64,000 bases of DNA from Gorsachius magnificus. Taxonomy: Eukaryota > Chordata > Aves > Pelecaniformes > Ardeidae. The position numbers and the translations under genes were made by a program. The stretch spans positions 3,084,610-3,148,609 of the forward strand of contig CM067095.1 in assembly GCA_034008185.1 (NCBI GenBank), in the 5' to 3' direction. Shown here one piece after another: positions 14,201-26,947 of this stretch (within the stretch, counting starts at the first letter, position 1; the number at the start of each line of letters is the position of its first letter). The notes under the pieces were generated by a model. That model worked only from the letters and a program-made list of their open reading frames with translations, made no database searches and was not told the origin of the DNA.

Positions 14201-16049
14201 GCAGAAACAAAGGAATTGAGGTCTTGAAGGACAACGGGCAAAAGAAAAAAAAGAGGAGCTTTTGTTAGATCATTCATCAGTATCATCTTTTAATGCTCTT
14301 CTGCTCGCTGCCGTCTGCTCTCAGACCCAGGTGCCATTAAGTATATCCTCAGGCAGCAGTCCAGACACTTGCCTTCCTTCTCATGAGGAGTCCCAAATTA
14401 TGAGCCTGGCTTCTCCCTCCACTCTCCAAGAGCTGGAGCTAGTCTTGCCCTGAATTTCTAGGTGCAGTCCTGCTCTGTTCATGCAGCTGGGAAGCAAAGA
14501 AGCCCAACGGTTTTGGCACCTGCAAGAAAACCCGGAAGCCTGTAGCCCACAACTGATGGAGGTAGCCCAGAACAGCCCTTTCCGAACTAGTACAGTTTTT
14601 ACTCTCCAAAAAGCGTGGAACAGGCAAGGGGAAGGAGTTAAAAGCCCTGATTTTTACATCAACCTTTCCCTTTCCTGAACACTTTTGCTGAGATTTCATG
14701 AGCCCTCCGCTGCTGGCCTGGGAGGTCACACAGACTTAGCACTATTCTCCTGCCAGCAGATCTCCTCTATCCCGGTACCAACTATCTGAGAAGAAATAAG
14801 AAAGCATGAGAGAAAGAACATACTGCTAATAAGGTCTCTAGGACTTTGTTATCATCTTGACTGCAGTCACAGTGGCAACACAGTATGGTTTCAAATAAGA
14901 AAACTTGTGTCCTCCTGTTCTGGAGACAGCCACTGCCATCATCCCAGGACAGAACAAACAGGATATCTGCTGTGTTCCTGAAATTCCCAAAAAACTGCTG
15001 CAGACAAGACCATTCAGCCAGTCCACCTGATCTTAGCAAAAAGCCTTTAAAACGCCTTTGGATGAAGCTCCCACTGCAGGTGGTCTAAGTGCTCCAGGCC
15101 TGCTGGAATACTGCAGCAGAGAATGACCCTGGGGAACGAGAGGCTCCCAAGACAAAAACTCCTCTTTAACTTGCTGTGGCCAGACTGCGAGCCCTTTGCA
15201 GCACTGACCACAAATGACGACTGGCACCCTTAATGAGCTTAGCAGGCTCCACTCATTTTCTGAGCGTTACAACGCAAGCTAACAAGTCCTTCCCAACGAA
15301 GTGCCATAGATACATTAAAACCCAGCTAGACCACAGGAGATGCTCAGCTCCAAGGAGCCTATTTCCAGCAGCTAAAGAGGCTGCTGAGTAGCGATGTTCT
15401 TCCTCAAAAGTAAGGGTGAGGCCAGCAAGAAACAGTTCCCCTTTAGTGACATTTCTCTTCTCTTACAGATCTTCTCTCTGGAGGCATCTTGAATTCCTCA
15501 CTGCTTTATTTCCTGCTTAGATTCTCCTTCTCTTGCTGTGCTCCCATTCAACTAAGTGCAGTCAGAGAGGAGAGAATCCAGCACATCAGCTGAGGTATGG
15601 AACATATTCATTAAAACATTGAAAATCTTCCTCATTCTAAGACAAAGCCTAAAGCAATATCCAGGCAGAAATACCTTCAAGTTGTCCCTCTCCAAAACCT
15701 GCTCTATCAGGGAAAGGCAATTTTCTCCCCATACCACTCCTCTCGGGTGATGGAAACATAAACCTTGTGGCTGCCAACTGTTGATCAACTCCTTAACAAA
15801 AATAATCTCTGTGCAGGACATGACATTTCCCATGGCCTTCTAGAATATACCAAACTTTTGCTATTAAACTATCCCCACCATATGCAAAATAAATTGTGTA
15901 ACCACAACTGTTCTAAATTACCAGAATGGAAATACCCCACAGCTGGGCTGCATTCCCACTGCCATTTGTGCAGGCATAAAATATTCAAAAAAAAGAGACA
16001 AGAAGTAAAGCATGCTCGTTTCCTCACCTGTCCCCTAATTAGCAAGCAG

Positions 16050-16330
16050 GAGGTTTAAAACAAACACATGGAAACCCTTTTCACCTAGAGCAAAATTCAG
16101 CTGTGCACCTCTTTGCCACAGGATTCTGCGAAGGCTCAAAAGCACAGATGGGTTTAAAAATGGATTAGACCTTTGTGGAAGACAGGTCCACCGGCAACTA
16201 CTGAACAAGATCTCGTCCTAATCTGCTGGTCATGAGCAGCAGAGGGACCCCAGGGGAGCACCACGCACACAGCCCTGCTGCTGGGGTATTTGCATGGCAT
16301 GAACTGCTCTGACCTCCCACTCAAGGTCTT
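16050..16330 (+). mobile_element. Diverged CR1-type LINE fragment, plus orientation
   Basis: The piece around TTTGCCACAGGATTCTGCGA, then GGGTTTAAAAATGGATTAGA, then GACAGGTCCACCGGCAACTA corresponds to a familiar block of reptile and bird CR1 elements, just upstream of their 3' end: a glycine/lysine-coding tail with a text like TTCAAAAAGGGATTAGACAA. It is strongly mutated, has no clear 3' terminus, and its limits are approximate. Confidence 0.55.
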
Positions 16331-19300
16331 TCAGTAACCTAGAGGAAATAACCCCCAACACCACAGACAACCAAGGAAAGGTAAAGATAAGCCTTTTCCT
16401 TGCTTACTCATGAGTTAGTCCAAAGTCTCTTTCTGTTCTCCCTTGCAGCAAAGCCATAATCAAGCTCTACCACAGATGACCGCTCAAGAGGAAGGGCTGC
16501 GTGCACAGGCGCAGAGCCGCTCAGCAGCAGCCGGTGCTAGGCGATCCACGCTCTGCTCCTCCGACCAACCACCCCAGCCCTTGGGCTCTTTCAGGCCTCC
16601 CCATGTGGTGACACTTATTTTACTCACTTCCTTAATACTTGCTTTAAAGAGCTTTGCTAAAATGATCGAGATGAGTGCAAAGCCCTGCAGAAGCACACGG
16701 CAGTACAGCATCTCCACAGCCCATACTTGAGCAGACCTATCTAAAGCACTCTCAATCACACAGCTCTTATTTTTGTTTTTTAAAGCAGCTTTCCCACTAG
16801 ATTGGTTCATTAGTTTGAAGTTACAGATGAACTCTTGAAAAGGCAGGTTACTCATTTAAAGAGCTATGCGAAACAATTGTGAGAAAGGCACAAAACCAGA
16901 CGAACGCGGCCCTGCGCTCGGGCACTCTGTGCGTTGCTCACCAATTCAGGTGACCAACTGGAAGGCACTGGCATCTTTTTTTTTTTTTTAAGCAGTTGTG
17001 CAGGAACAGCTGGCTTGGTGGCTGGCACATAATTGGTTTTTACTTAGGACAGTTTAGCCTCAGCACCTTTTGAAGCACCAGAGCTGCATGGTACTTCTTA
17101 TACCACCCACCATTATCAATACATCTCATTTACTGGATGTGATGCTAAGGTTGTGCCTCACCAGAAGAGTTACGCTGTGCAATACTCTTGATACCAGAGC
17201 CGAGTTAAAATAGTAAATCACTGCAAAAACTGGGTTAACAAGGGTCCAGCATTCATCTTTCTTACAACTCAGTTTATACATTTAGCCCCAAATTCACTTG
17301 TAATAAAATCTAGTCCTAACACAATCTCCATCCCAATTCAGAAGTCTAGAGACTACCATCAACTGCCTTTCTGATTTTTTTTTTTTTTTGGTTTTTTTAA
17401 AGGCATGGTACTATCTAAACCTGAGGTTTTCTTCAGTGTGGACACTGAAAGCAGATCCACACAAACCCTTTCAGAACAAAGACATAGGCTGAGTGGAAGC
17501 TGCACCCACTGCACAATGGTTGACCCCCCCAAAAAAGAAAGAGTATAAACCCACCTGCACAGCTCCTCGCATCTCCCTTGTCTGCTTCCCCCCTCTCCAT
17601 GACCCCACAGCAATACAAAGCCAGCTGAGCTGGGCTGTACAAGCTACCCGGCATCCCCCCAAAGGATTGTGCACCCACAGCAGCCAGGCCAAAAGGCACT
17701 TCCCCGACTGCAGCCTTGTGCCACAGCCCTTTTGAAGTCATGCAACAAGATTTCCTCGAGCTGAAGTCTGAGCATCCAGCCCAGCAGGGATCACAGCTTA
17801 CTTTGGGTGTCCCACAACCAGGCTGGGTGCTCCCTGTGCGATGCCAGCCCCCAAGGAATTTAAAAGCAACTCCAGCATCAGGTCTCCATCCTCCATCAGG
17901 GGTCTGCTGGGGCCAGGCTGTCCTTCACCACCAAACCCACATCACCTTCCTGCCTGCTTTTCACTGACCTGGAATACACCTCAGGTTTGCAAAACCACCT
18001 GTTGTTACCACTTTCCTGATTAATTTGGGAGATGCCTCCCATCTGACATTGTATTAACAAGCAAATAAATTCATTGAGATTCCCTTGTCAAAATGCATCT
18101 TTTTGCACACATCTCCATGGCATATATTCAACTGGTAGATTGCCCTTTATGTTTTACTGTAATTTGAATAATTTTATGCAGTACTAAGGATTTTCATATT
18201 TTCCAAGTAATTTGTTTCCTGGACAATAGCAAAATGCTTGTAGCACCATGATAACAGTTGCTCACATTTATCTGTATCCTTCAAAGACAGTATTTCAATT
18301 ATCTGTACTGGAAACTCTCAGCCACATCTGCTGGCCAAAATGCTGCATTTGGCAACCACTTAGCAACAAGGACTGGACTGGGAAACTGTCCCCAGAGCTA
18401 CACACCAATATTAAACCAGCTCCAGCTTCCACCAAATAACACTGCTATTATCCGAAATGTATACATTTTGTTTTGCCTGGGACACACAAGGCACCAGAAA
18501 TAACAAGCTCCTTTGGGAGAAGGGAAACCTGAAAAGAAGCCGCCTACTTCAGCAACCCCTCCCCAGGCTCCAGAGGGAACATCTCCCCGACATGTGCAAC
18601 GCGTGTTAATCCCGAACAGCGGGAGGAGGACACACCACTTGGACATCAGCACAAAACTATCCTGCTCACTGTGAAACACAGCTCTTTTGGGAAAAAAATG
18701 GATATAAGAAAGTGACTCTCGCTCCACACCATCCATGAAAGCAGCAGACACCTCATTGCTTGATGAGGCCACCACAGGGCTGTTTCAACCCCAGGAAAAA
18801 CAAACCCCAGTCCTTCCTTCCCGTCACCCAACCTGCACCATCCACAGCCTTCTCCTTCCTAGGGCTCCCTGCCATTGCACTCATTGATACAGGGAATTTG
18901 GACAGCGGTGAGCCTGAGAACATCCCACCTTGAACATTTGAAGGTGGAGGAAAGAGAGGAAGGACTGGACCCTCATGAGACCATCTTGGCTACTCCTCTT
19001 CCTCCTCTCCTCACCATTTCCAGAGCATTTTTCCTAACCATCTCCCTGACGTACTGTCTGATATGGAGAGAAGACACACACACACTGGGCAAAAACAAGT
19101 AGTTATCAGCTCCACATAAATACACACTCCACAAAACACACACGTTCAGAGCAGCCAGCAAATCCAAACGCCGCTAAAAAGCACCGAAGTCGAAACATCC
19201 GAGTCCCAGTGAGTGAAAACTGGAAGTTCTGCTACAGATGTCTGACCCTTTTGCAATCAAACCTCCGGACCATAAGAACTGCTGCCAGCTTCGCGTTCAA

Positions 19301-22300
19301 GCAGCAGTTTCGTTTCCTCCCCGCACCGGGCCTGCACAGCGCTTGCAGTGCCCTCTATGCAAAGAGCGATTGCCAAAGCCCAAGCCACGAACAACTTCCT
19401 TTACTCAAACTGCTCCTGAAGCAACACTTTTGCAATGCCTGGAGGAGTGAACCTATTCCAACCTGGGGAGAAATTAGAAACCCCAATTTGCTGCCTTGCT
19501 ATTTTATATGCAGCTTGACCTCATCGGGCCTGTCTGCACCGCCGGAACCTTGTGAAAGCAGCCACTGGCTTTATTTTAGCACAAAGAAAATGGAAAATAT
19601 TTAAAAAAAATTTTTCTAAAAACTTTTTTTTTTAAAAAACACTTTGGTTTTAGGAGCTGAAGAATTCAAGCAACCTTTTTCTCGTGATGAATAGGCATTT
19701 CCAAGAGCAAGCACTGCACTTTCATAATAAAGCCTGAGACGGCAGTAACATGTCTGGGTCAAAGAAGTCCTCGTGGGCAGGTACGTGATGCGCAGAGTTA
19801 ACGAACTCACAGGTTTCGTTTTGAGTTTTGCCCCATCTTCACTAGGTACAAACAAGTACCCCAAACTGAAAATTAAAACTAATAGAAGGGGGGGGGGGCA
19901 AAGTCATGGGACTCAAAATTGATGCATACGGAAAAAACGTTCTACTGATGAACTGTATCTATTTAGAGGACTCCAGGAAAGGCAACAGCCAGCAGAAATT
20001 TGAATAAGCGCTTGTCTGTTCACTGCTCTGTGTCAGACACAGACACATATAGAACACAGTGGCTGCTCCATCTTCTTCAAAATCAGACCCAGAAATTAGT
20101 GCTGTTCTGGCAGCTGCCAGCACAATATGTTAACAGCAATTATTTTCTCAATATTTCTACTGATTACCTAACACACTGGCACATTTTCTCAGTGTCACTG
20201 CATGTTGCAACACACGCTGCCATCCAGTAACTTTTCTGCATTCCCTTGGTCACTTTTCACAACCATCAGATGTGAAACACAAGTAGAATGATAATGGGTT
20301 GGAGAAACGGCGAGGAAAACGTGTCACTTCAATGTGAGGCTTGACAGCCTGCATTTAGGACATCTGAACACTCAATATCGTCACTGCTAACACCTGAGTG
20401 TTGAAAAGAATAGGAAGAACTCTGTAAGCAGCAAAAGGAAGATGCCAACGGCTCCCTAACTGTAAATGGCCTGCAGAGCTCAGACTTACAAATATTATTC
20501 TGCCATAAGCTATACGCTCTGGTTAAACATTGTAATTTGGATCTAAGTTTCCAGCACAGCAGAGCATCTGTAGATTACATGAACGCAAAATAAGCAGCAC
20601 TCTACCTATTAACAAGCAATTCAATTATACATACCCAGTCCAACAGGAACTGAAAATTTACAGAAAGTCACTGGTGGCAAAACAGAGAACGAACTGAGCT
20701 AGTGGCAAGAGTATAATCAGCAACAGTGATTTATAAAAAGGAATGGCGATGTCATTTCTATTAGGTATGCAAAATGCAAAAGCCTCAAAGTCTTAGCCTG
20801 GTATGAGAGAGTGAAAGAACCACTCAGCCTCCCAACCACAGCCTGCTTTCTATTTTTCAGTTACACTCCAGAGCATTTCACCATTTCTAGCTCTGTTATC
20901 AACAACAGACACGTTCTCTCATTCTACTGAAGCTGGTATCCAAAAAACCCAAACCATAAACAGTCTAATATTTCTCTGTTTAGGTTTTTTTTTCCCACCA
21001 TGAGCATACATGTATGAGCAGGTGCATCACCAGGAATGCCAGGTGATTCCTGTGCAATTCTGCTCTGAAAAAGTGACTGTAAAAACCGACACTGGGCTTG
21101 TTACCTCTTGCTGCTTCCTATATCAAACACATTTGGCTGGCCAAGCCCTCTGCTCTGCTAACCACCAGCCTTGCCAGCAGCCCAAGAATCAAACTGGAGC
21201 TAAATACAAAAAGTCAGAAGTGAAATACAACTTGCAAACACAGACTTGCCTACTTCATATAAATTTTTGTAGGAGCAGCAGGCTGTCATGCGGTAAATGA
21301 ATCCGATGTACAAGGAAGCAGTCCCTGCCTGTGGTCTTCCAGCATCAGCTCTGAAAAAACAGTTAAGATAATAGTATCCTGCATTTCCACTGCTTCAGGA
21401 GCCAGGACATCCTTACCCTGGCCAGGTTATACGGGAACCGACCCTCAGCCCTGAGCATCCCCGGGAGGATGTAGGGCTGCAGTCCTGCCCTCGTCTGGAC
21501 ATGGAGACTGAACAGATCTCTGAGCTCTCAAAAGGGTCCGGTGTAGTGTCATATTTAAACCACCTTTTGAGGGATTTCTGGGCTGGCTTTCTTTTCTGAA
21601 CAAGCTTAAACTCCACAAGATCCCCTGAAGTCCCTGTAGCTTCTCGCTGCTGCTGTGCACGGGTCGGGGAGGGCAGAACTGAACCCACAGTTTAAGCAGC
21701 TCGCTCTCATTTCAATTTCACAGGTTTAGCATGGCTGGTGTAATTCACATGTAAAACCACAGCAGCCATCCAAATCTTTGCTGCCTGGGCATTGGCTGGC
21801 TGCATTTCTGGAAATTCACGGTCATAACATATACCTATTTTTTGAGTTTCCATTAGGAACCAGTTCTGTCAGGCGTGATCACATTCGCAAGAGCTCAGGA
21901 GGCAGGAAAATTTGAAAAAGTGTTTATGAGACTGGGTATAAATCACAGGTCTTGGGTTTTTCTCCCTTCTTCAATTAAAAAAATACATTCAGAGCAACCA
22001 TTCCCCACATCTACTCCCCCCATCTCTCTCCAGGAATGATGAATCCCACTCTAGCTGTAAATTGGATCCCAGGTGTACCCATATATATTATACATACATA
22101 ACAGCTACTTATGGGCATAAGGGCTCTCGCACAGTTACTGTGGAAACCAAGGTATCAAATTTCCTGGCTCTTAAGACTGTACCTTCTCAACCTTAATGTG
22201 CATTTACCTTGAATAAATCCCTTCTGCACTCTCCAACCCAGAACCATCCCTCAGTAAAGTGCGTTTGGGTTCATCTTCAGGAGGCTCCATCTAACCCGCC

Positions 22301-22537
22301 GTCAACGTCCCAGAACACCGTGCTGCCTCTGACCCCACACAACCCGCGGATGGGAGCAGGATACAGGAGGAGAGAGCATCCTTCTGCAGGCAGAGACCGA
22401 CCTGCTCCTGCACAGCGGAGCTCCAAGGGGCACTGACTGCTGCTGGGGCAATTGGTGCTGCTGAACAAGAAAACCCCTGCATAGCATCGGGGCACTGCTT
22501 TCTCTCACAGGCACTCGTGACAACTACAGGTTGAACT

Positions 22538-22830
22538 TAGAATCATAGAATCATTTAGGTTAGAAAAGACCTTTAAGATCATCAAGTCCAACTGTTACCC
22601 TAAACCTGCCATTCCACCACTAAACCCTCTCCCCAGGCACCTCGTCTGCCTGGCTTTTAAATACCCCCAGGGATGGGGACTCAACCCCTTCCCTGGGCAG
22701 CCCCTTCCAGTGCTTGTCAGCCCTTTCATTGAAAAAATTTTTCCTAATGCCTAACCTAAACCTGCCCTAGCGCAACTTAAGGCCATTTCCCCTCGTCTTA
22801 TCGCCCATTAACTTGGCTCTGCAGGAAAGG
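22538..22830 (-). mobile_element. CR1 LINE 3' end, minus orientation
   Basis: Reading left to right, the segment starts with AGAATCATAGAATCATTTAG, the reverse complement of the CR1 3' terminal repeat. It continues through AAAGACCTTTAAGATCATCA and AACCTAAACCTGCCCTAGCG to CCCCTCGTCTTATCGCCC. It is therefore the 3' 290 bp or so of a CR1 inserted in the same direction as SETD1B. It is better preserved than the other CR1 pieces here and so probably younger. It confirms an avian source for the window. Confidence 0.93.
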
Positions 22831-22894
22831 GGAATCGTTTACCAGCTACTGAAACACAGCCCGGTCTGGATGGGGACGCAGCAGCGCGGCGCGG

Positions 22895-22920
22895 CACAAG
22901 ACACGATGCAGTGTCTTGTG
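22895..22920. repeat. Perfect 10-bp inverted repeat with 6-nt loop
   Basis: CACAAGACAC at 22895-22904 is followed by GATGCA and the exact reverse complement GTGTCTTGTG at 22911-22920. The arms could form a short hairpin in RNA. It lies about 65 bp beyond the CR1 end at 22830. No wider stem of microRNA-precursor length is visible. Confidence 0.8.
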
Positions 22921-25526
22921 GAGAACGTCATCACATCCTGCTAAGGCTCTGGAGGGACAATGTGACACTTCAACATAAATGTCTTCCAGTTCAGGCTGCA
23001 ACCACACAAGAACCCGAAGATACTTCAATGCAAAGTGCAAATTCAGCCCAGATGTAACCTCAGGGACTTAAGCAGAGCTCGCTGTAGGGCTGAGCCTGAT
23101 CCACCTCATCTATGTGTAAGCGCAGCTCAGAAATTCTCCCCGGGTAACTGCAAGAGGATCTGCTGCATATGCACAGCTTGTCAGAGGGATGCCGATGCTG
23201 TCCTGTAAGAGGCACCTCAGCATCCAGCATGGCATTAGAAACATTCACAACAGCCGCGTGAGACACTGGAGGTTGCTGGTGGCAGCAGTGGCTCTCAGGG
23301 TCTCTAGGGCCGCTGCATACTGTGCAACTTCCACTTTACTCCCCAAACCATTTGCTAAAATTCACAGCAAGCAGCAGGAGAACTGCTCGCACCTCATTCA
23401 TGTTTCAAGATCTCTATTTTTATGATTAGCTTTGGCATTTTAAAGGCACCCCTCCCACCACAGTAACTAGATGCTGAGCCAAACTACCAGGAAGACACAA
23501 GCCTGTTGATCCTTCAATTAAAAAGTACTTTTGCGTTTATAAATCTGGAAAAATAACATTGTCAGTCATATGGTCTTCCTATTACACACTGGCTATGCAC
23601 ACAAACTAATATGTTCATAAGCTGAAACATGAAAGGCATCATCAATATACAACAAAGTGACTTGCTACAATCCTGTCACCCTCTCCAGCACACACACACA
23701 GAAGCAAGGCCTCTTCCTTTAACAAGCCAAGCAAAACCAAGACCTGGCTCAAATGGGATGTCAAAACGTCAAACTTTACTTACTTAACTTTTGCACTTCT
23801 GAAACAGCAAAGATCCTGTGAAAAAGAAATTATTACAATTCTTTCCTTGTTATCTCTCAGGAACATAGGAAGGAAAGTTTGTACATTGCTACCCTCAAAA
23901 ATCTTCCTAAAATAACAGTGCAGCTTGGCTGTTTTCTTTCCTTGTCATCTTCTAGTTTCTTGAAAAAGCCCTCTCTGCCTTGTCGTCCTGGCTGGCAGGT
24001 TGTGCTGTTGGTAAAGGATCCCTTTTCTCCTCTTACCTCGTACTGCCCACATCCCGCTCTGTTCCACCTCTCAGCGCTCGTCCCTTGGCTAAGCTTAGCC
24101 GGACTTTCTCTGCAGACCATAATCACTGCTCTGAGATTAGTTGGAGTTAGGTGTTGCAGACAGATGCACAGCCCTTCCTCTCCCACACCCACACTCCCTG
24201 CCAAGCTCTGGCTTAGGAGTATCATACCGGATCTTGAAATCAAACTCCGGGGTCTTGCATGATAAATCAGAGCAATTGCTGGGGCTTGGCTGTACCTCCT
24301 TTACTTATGGCAAGACCGGGGTGGTTAACTCGCCTGACGATTTGACAGCGCTTCACCTATAGAACAAATGTTACCGTGTTAGCAATCATTGACAAAAATC
24401 ATGCTTGTTTTGATGGGAAGCAGGAGTAGGTCCTTGAAAAGCACCTACTGTCTCAGGAAAAACTTCCCTGCAACTTTGCTGGTATCTTTATGAATCCTGA
24501 GACTTTCCCAGCTAGAGCACCCGCCCAAAGAGAGCTGGCCTGGGGCTGCTCTGACCCTTGAAGAGCCAAATACGAAGTAAATAAGGAGTTGAAACTCTCT
24601 GCCCTTTATTGCTTCCTTATGACACTTAATGAGCCTTCCCTACCCTAATACATCATTTCTGCTCTGCTCTCCACGCCACACAGTCACTAGAAATATTTGA
24701 GTCTGCCTTCCTCAGTTTTGCTGGAGGATTCTCTGAAGGACTGAAAGTTGAATAGTGGTATCACAATAGGCTGAAGCCGGAGGTTCAGCTTTCCAGCCCT
24801 TAGACAGACTCAATGCCCCTCTCTAACTCAGTTGGAAAGCTGCAGCTCAAATTTCAGCCTATGTTAAGTCACTGTTCAGCTCTGCTCCTTCAGCAAAAGA
24901 GAGGGAAGCCAGGAGAGCCTTTTTCTAAAGCAAAAAACTGAGGGGGGAGAAGGGCGGGGGAAGGAAGCAAAAACACATGGAGATCGTTTTTTGTGCATCA
25001 GGAGCAATGAAAGGCGCAGGCTACTTTTCAAACATGCCAGAATAGCTTAGTGTGATTTGTAACCAAGAGGAGGGTTGAATAAACAGCTCCAACAACAAAC
25101 ATCAAACTTTTTTTGGGGGGCAGGGGGGGAGGAGACAATTAAGGCAGCAATGACCTGCACGGAGACCCTGCTACCACCTTTCTGATTTCTGCAGAGGATC
25201 GAGGCGTTTCTATCATTTTGTATCACAGAACCATCGATGTGAACTTCTGACACCAGCATCTCATTAAGGGGAGACAAAGACTTAACATGGGTTTCAACGT
25301 CAGCACGCTGCTGCCCCATATCACAACCTACAAATATAACATCCCAGCCAGTCCCCCAACGCTGATCTCAGCTACAGAAAGTGCCTGACCCCACATACCA
25401 CGCTGGCATTCATCCATCTTTCTAAACATGCTCGGAATTGGCTGCAACCACTTTGCACGAGAGTAAGGACAGCAGATACAAGCCCAGAATGGCAAGGAGA
25501 TGAGGGATTCCTTCCTCCTTTTTTTC

Positions 25527-25550
25527 TTTTTTTTTTTTTTTTTTTTTTTT
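25527..25550. repeat. T24 homopolymer run
   Basis: An uninterrupted run of 24 T follows CTTTTTTTC. On the SETD1B strand it is an A-run inside the large intron. No retrocopy or SINE body was recognised next to it. Confidence 0.9.
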
Positions 25551-26947
25551 AGACAAACTAAGAGTATCCCCTCTTAAGCCTGCCAGACCGAGCTTGAGGA
25601 ATCAAAACTCCATTGCTAATTAATACATCAACAGGTCCCACCAACCAGGGACTTGCCTCCCAAGAGGGGAGCCTGGGCCAGCCCAGATGATGAATTAGTC
25701 CTCAAGCAGCTGAATTGTTTCAAAGGCTAAACTGGCAACTGCAAGGACAAGCAGGTTCAGAAAAGCATGTAGAAAAAACAAAATATCTACTACAGTTACA
25801 ATCTTTTTTTTCTATTTAGCGCCGCAGCCTGCACTATGTTACTGCTGCAAGTGCTCTTCCTCCAGCGAAGCACCCGGCAAAGCCTACACCTACAGGAGCA
25901 GCTCCCCCTCCCCTGAAACGCAGCCACTTCTCGGGTGAAAACCTCACAACTGCAGACCAGCGGAGGGCAATCCATTCTGCCAGCTTAACCCCAGCAAACT
26001 TCCATGAGTAAATTAATCTACCACGCTCGGGACATTTACAGAAGACCAGCCCTCTTGGACGGTTGAGGTCCCCTTACTGCAGAGTTCTTGCACACCAGGG
26101 ACAGCAGTTCCATTCGCTTGCATGGCTATTATAAACACTGAGGAGAAAGGGTCTGGCAAAGATCTGCGTTTTGACTGTTCTTTGACACAGCAGAATAGGA
26201 CCGACACGTCCACTGCACCGATACTCACATTTGTTGCAACAGACCTCCCAAACAGACAAGCCATGCAACGTAACAACTCTGTCTGCTGGCACCATCCCAC
26301 ACCGTTAACCTCTCGCTGTCCCTTCAGCCACAAATGCCCCAGCAGAGGCAGCAAGCTCCGCTCTATTATTGGAAGACTTGGTGGAGCACATCCCCCACAA
26401 GCCAACTACCTCCCCCTTTCAACTGAGCAAAGCGAATACTAAAACCCAGCAACTGTCTCCCGTTCAAACCAGATGGCATAAATAGCTGGAGAGCTATCAA
26501 ACAAAGTATACATTCAATACTTCGGCGTAACATGAAAGCCCCGTTAAGCGAGTGTGTGCATACATACACACCCACGCTCAGGGACCGAAGCAATGGCAGA
26601 AAGTGCTCGATTAACTCCTCTAGTGGCTTAAGTGTCTGTCGACACTCAGGACATTCACACAGCATGAGCACTGGCCAAACTTCCACGGCTTGCGCAGTCC
26701 TTGAGCTCTCCTGAAGCTATAAATTGCAGCAGGCTGCTATTATAAACAAGGAAAGCTGGAGACTGGCAAGATGATTAAGACCATCACTTTGTGTCACATC
26801 TAACTCATTTCCAGTTGCCTCGAGTAAAAGAAAAAGCCACCAGAAACCCTGCGCTCTAACAACACTAAAAGAAAAGAGGCAACTCCCTGCCCTGTCCAGC
26901 TCTGGGGGTACGCATGGAGCTTCGTAACTCAGTTCCGGCTCACTTAC

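Larger units (their letters stand above)
4103..26947 (-). other. SETD1B: SETD1B 22.8-kb intron
   Basis: The two flanking exons join exactly in phase 0 (KMDE to GQHSS), so the whole interval reads as one intron. It contains a plus-oriented CR1 fragment near 16050-16330, a minus-oriented CR1 end at 22538-22830, an AT-rich candidate regulatory block at 8070-8240, a small inverted repeat at 22895-22920, a T24 run at 25527-25550 and several other A/T or G runs (for example a G-run near 19890). I saw no exon-like reading frame with flanking splice signals and no RNA gene. The remainder looks like ordinary intronic sequence. Confidence 0.75.
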
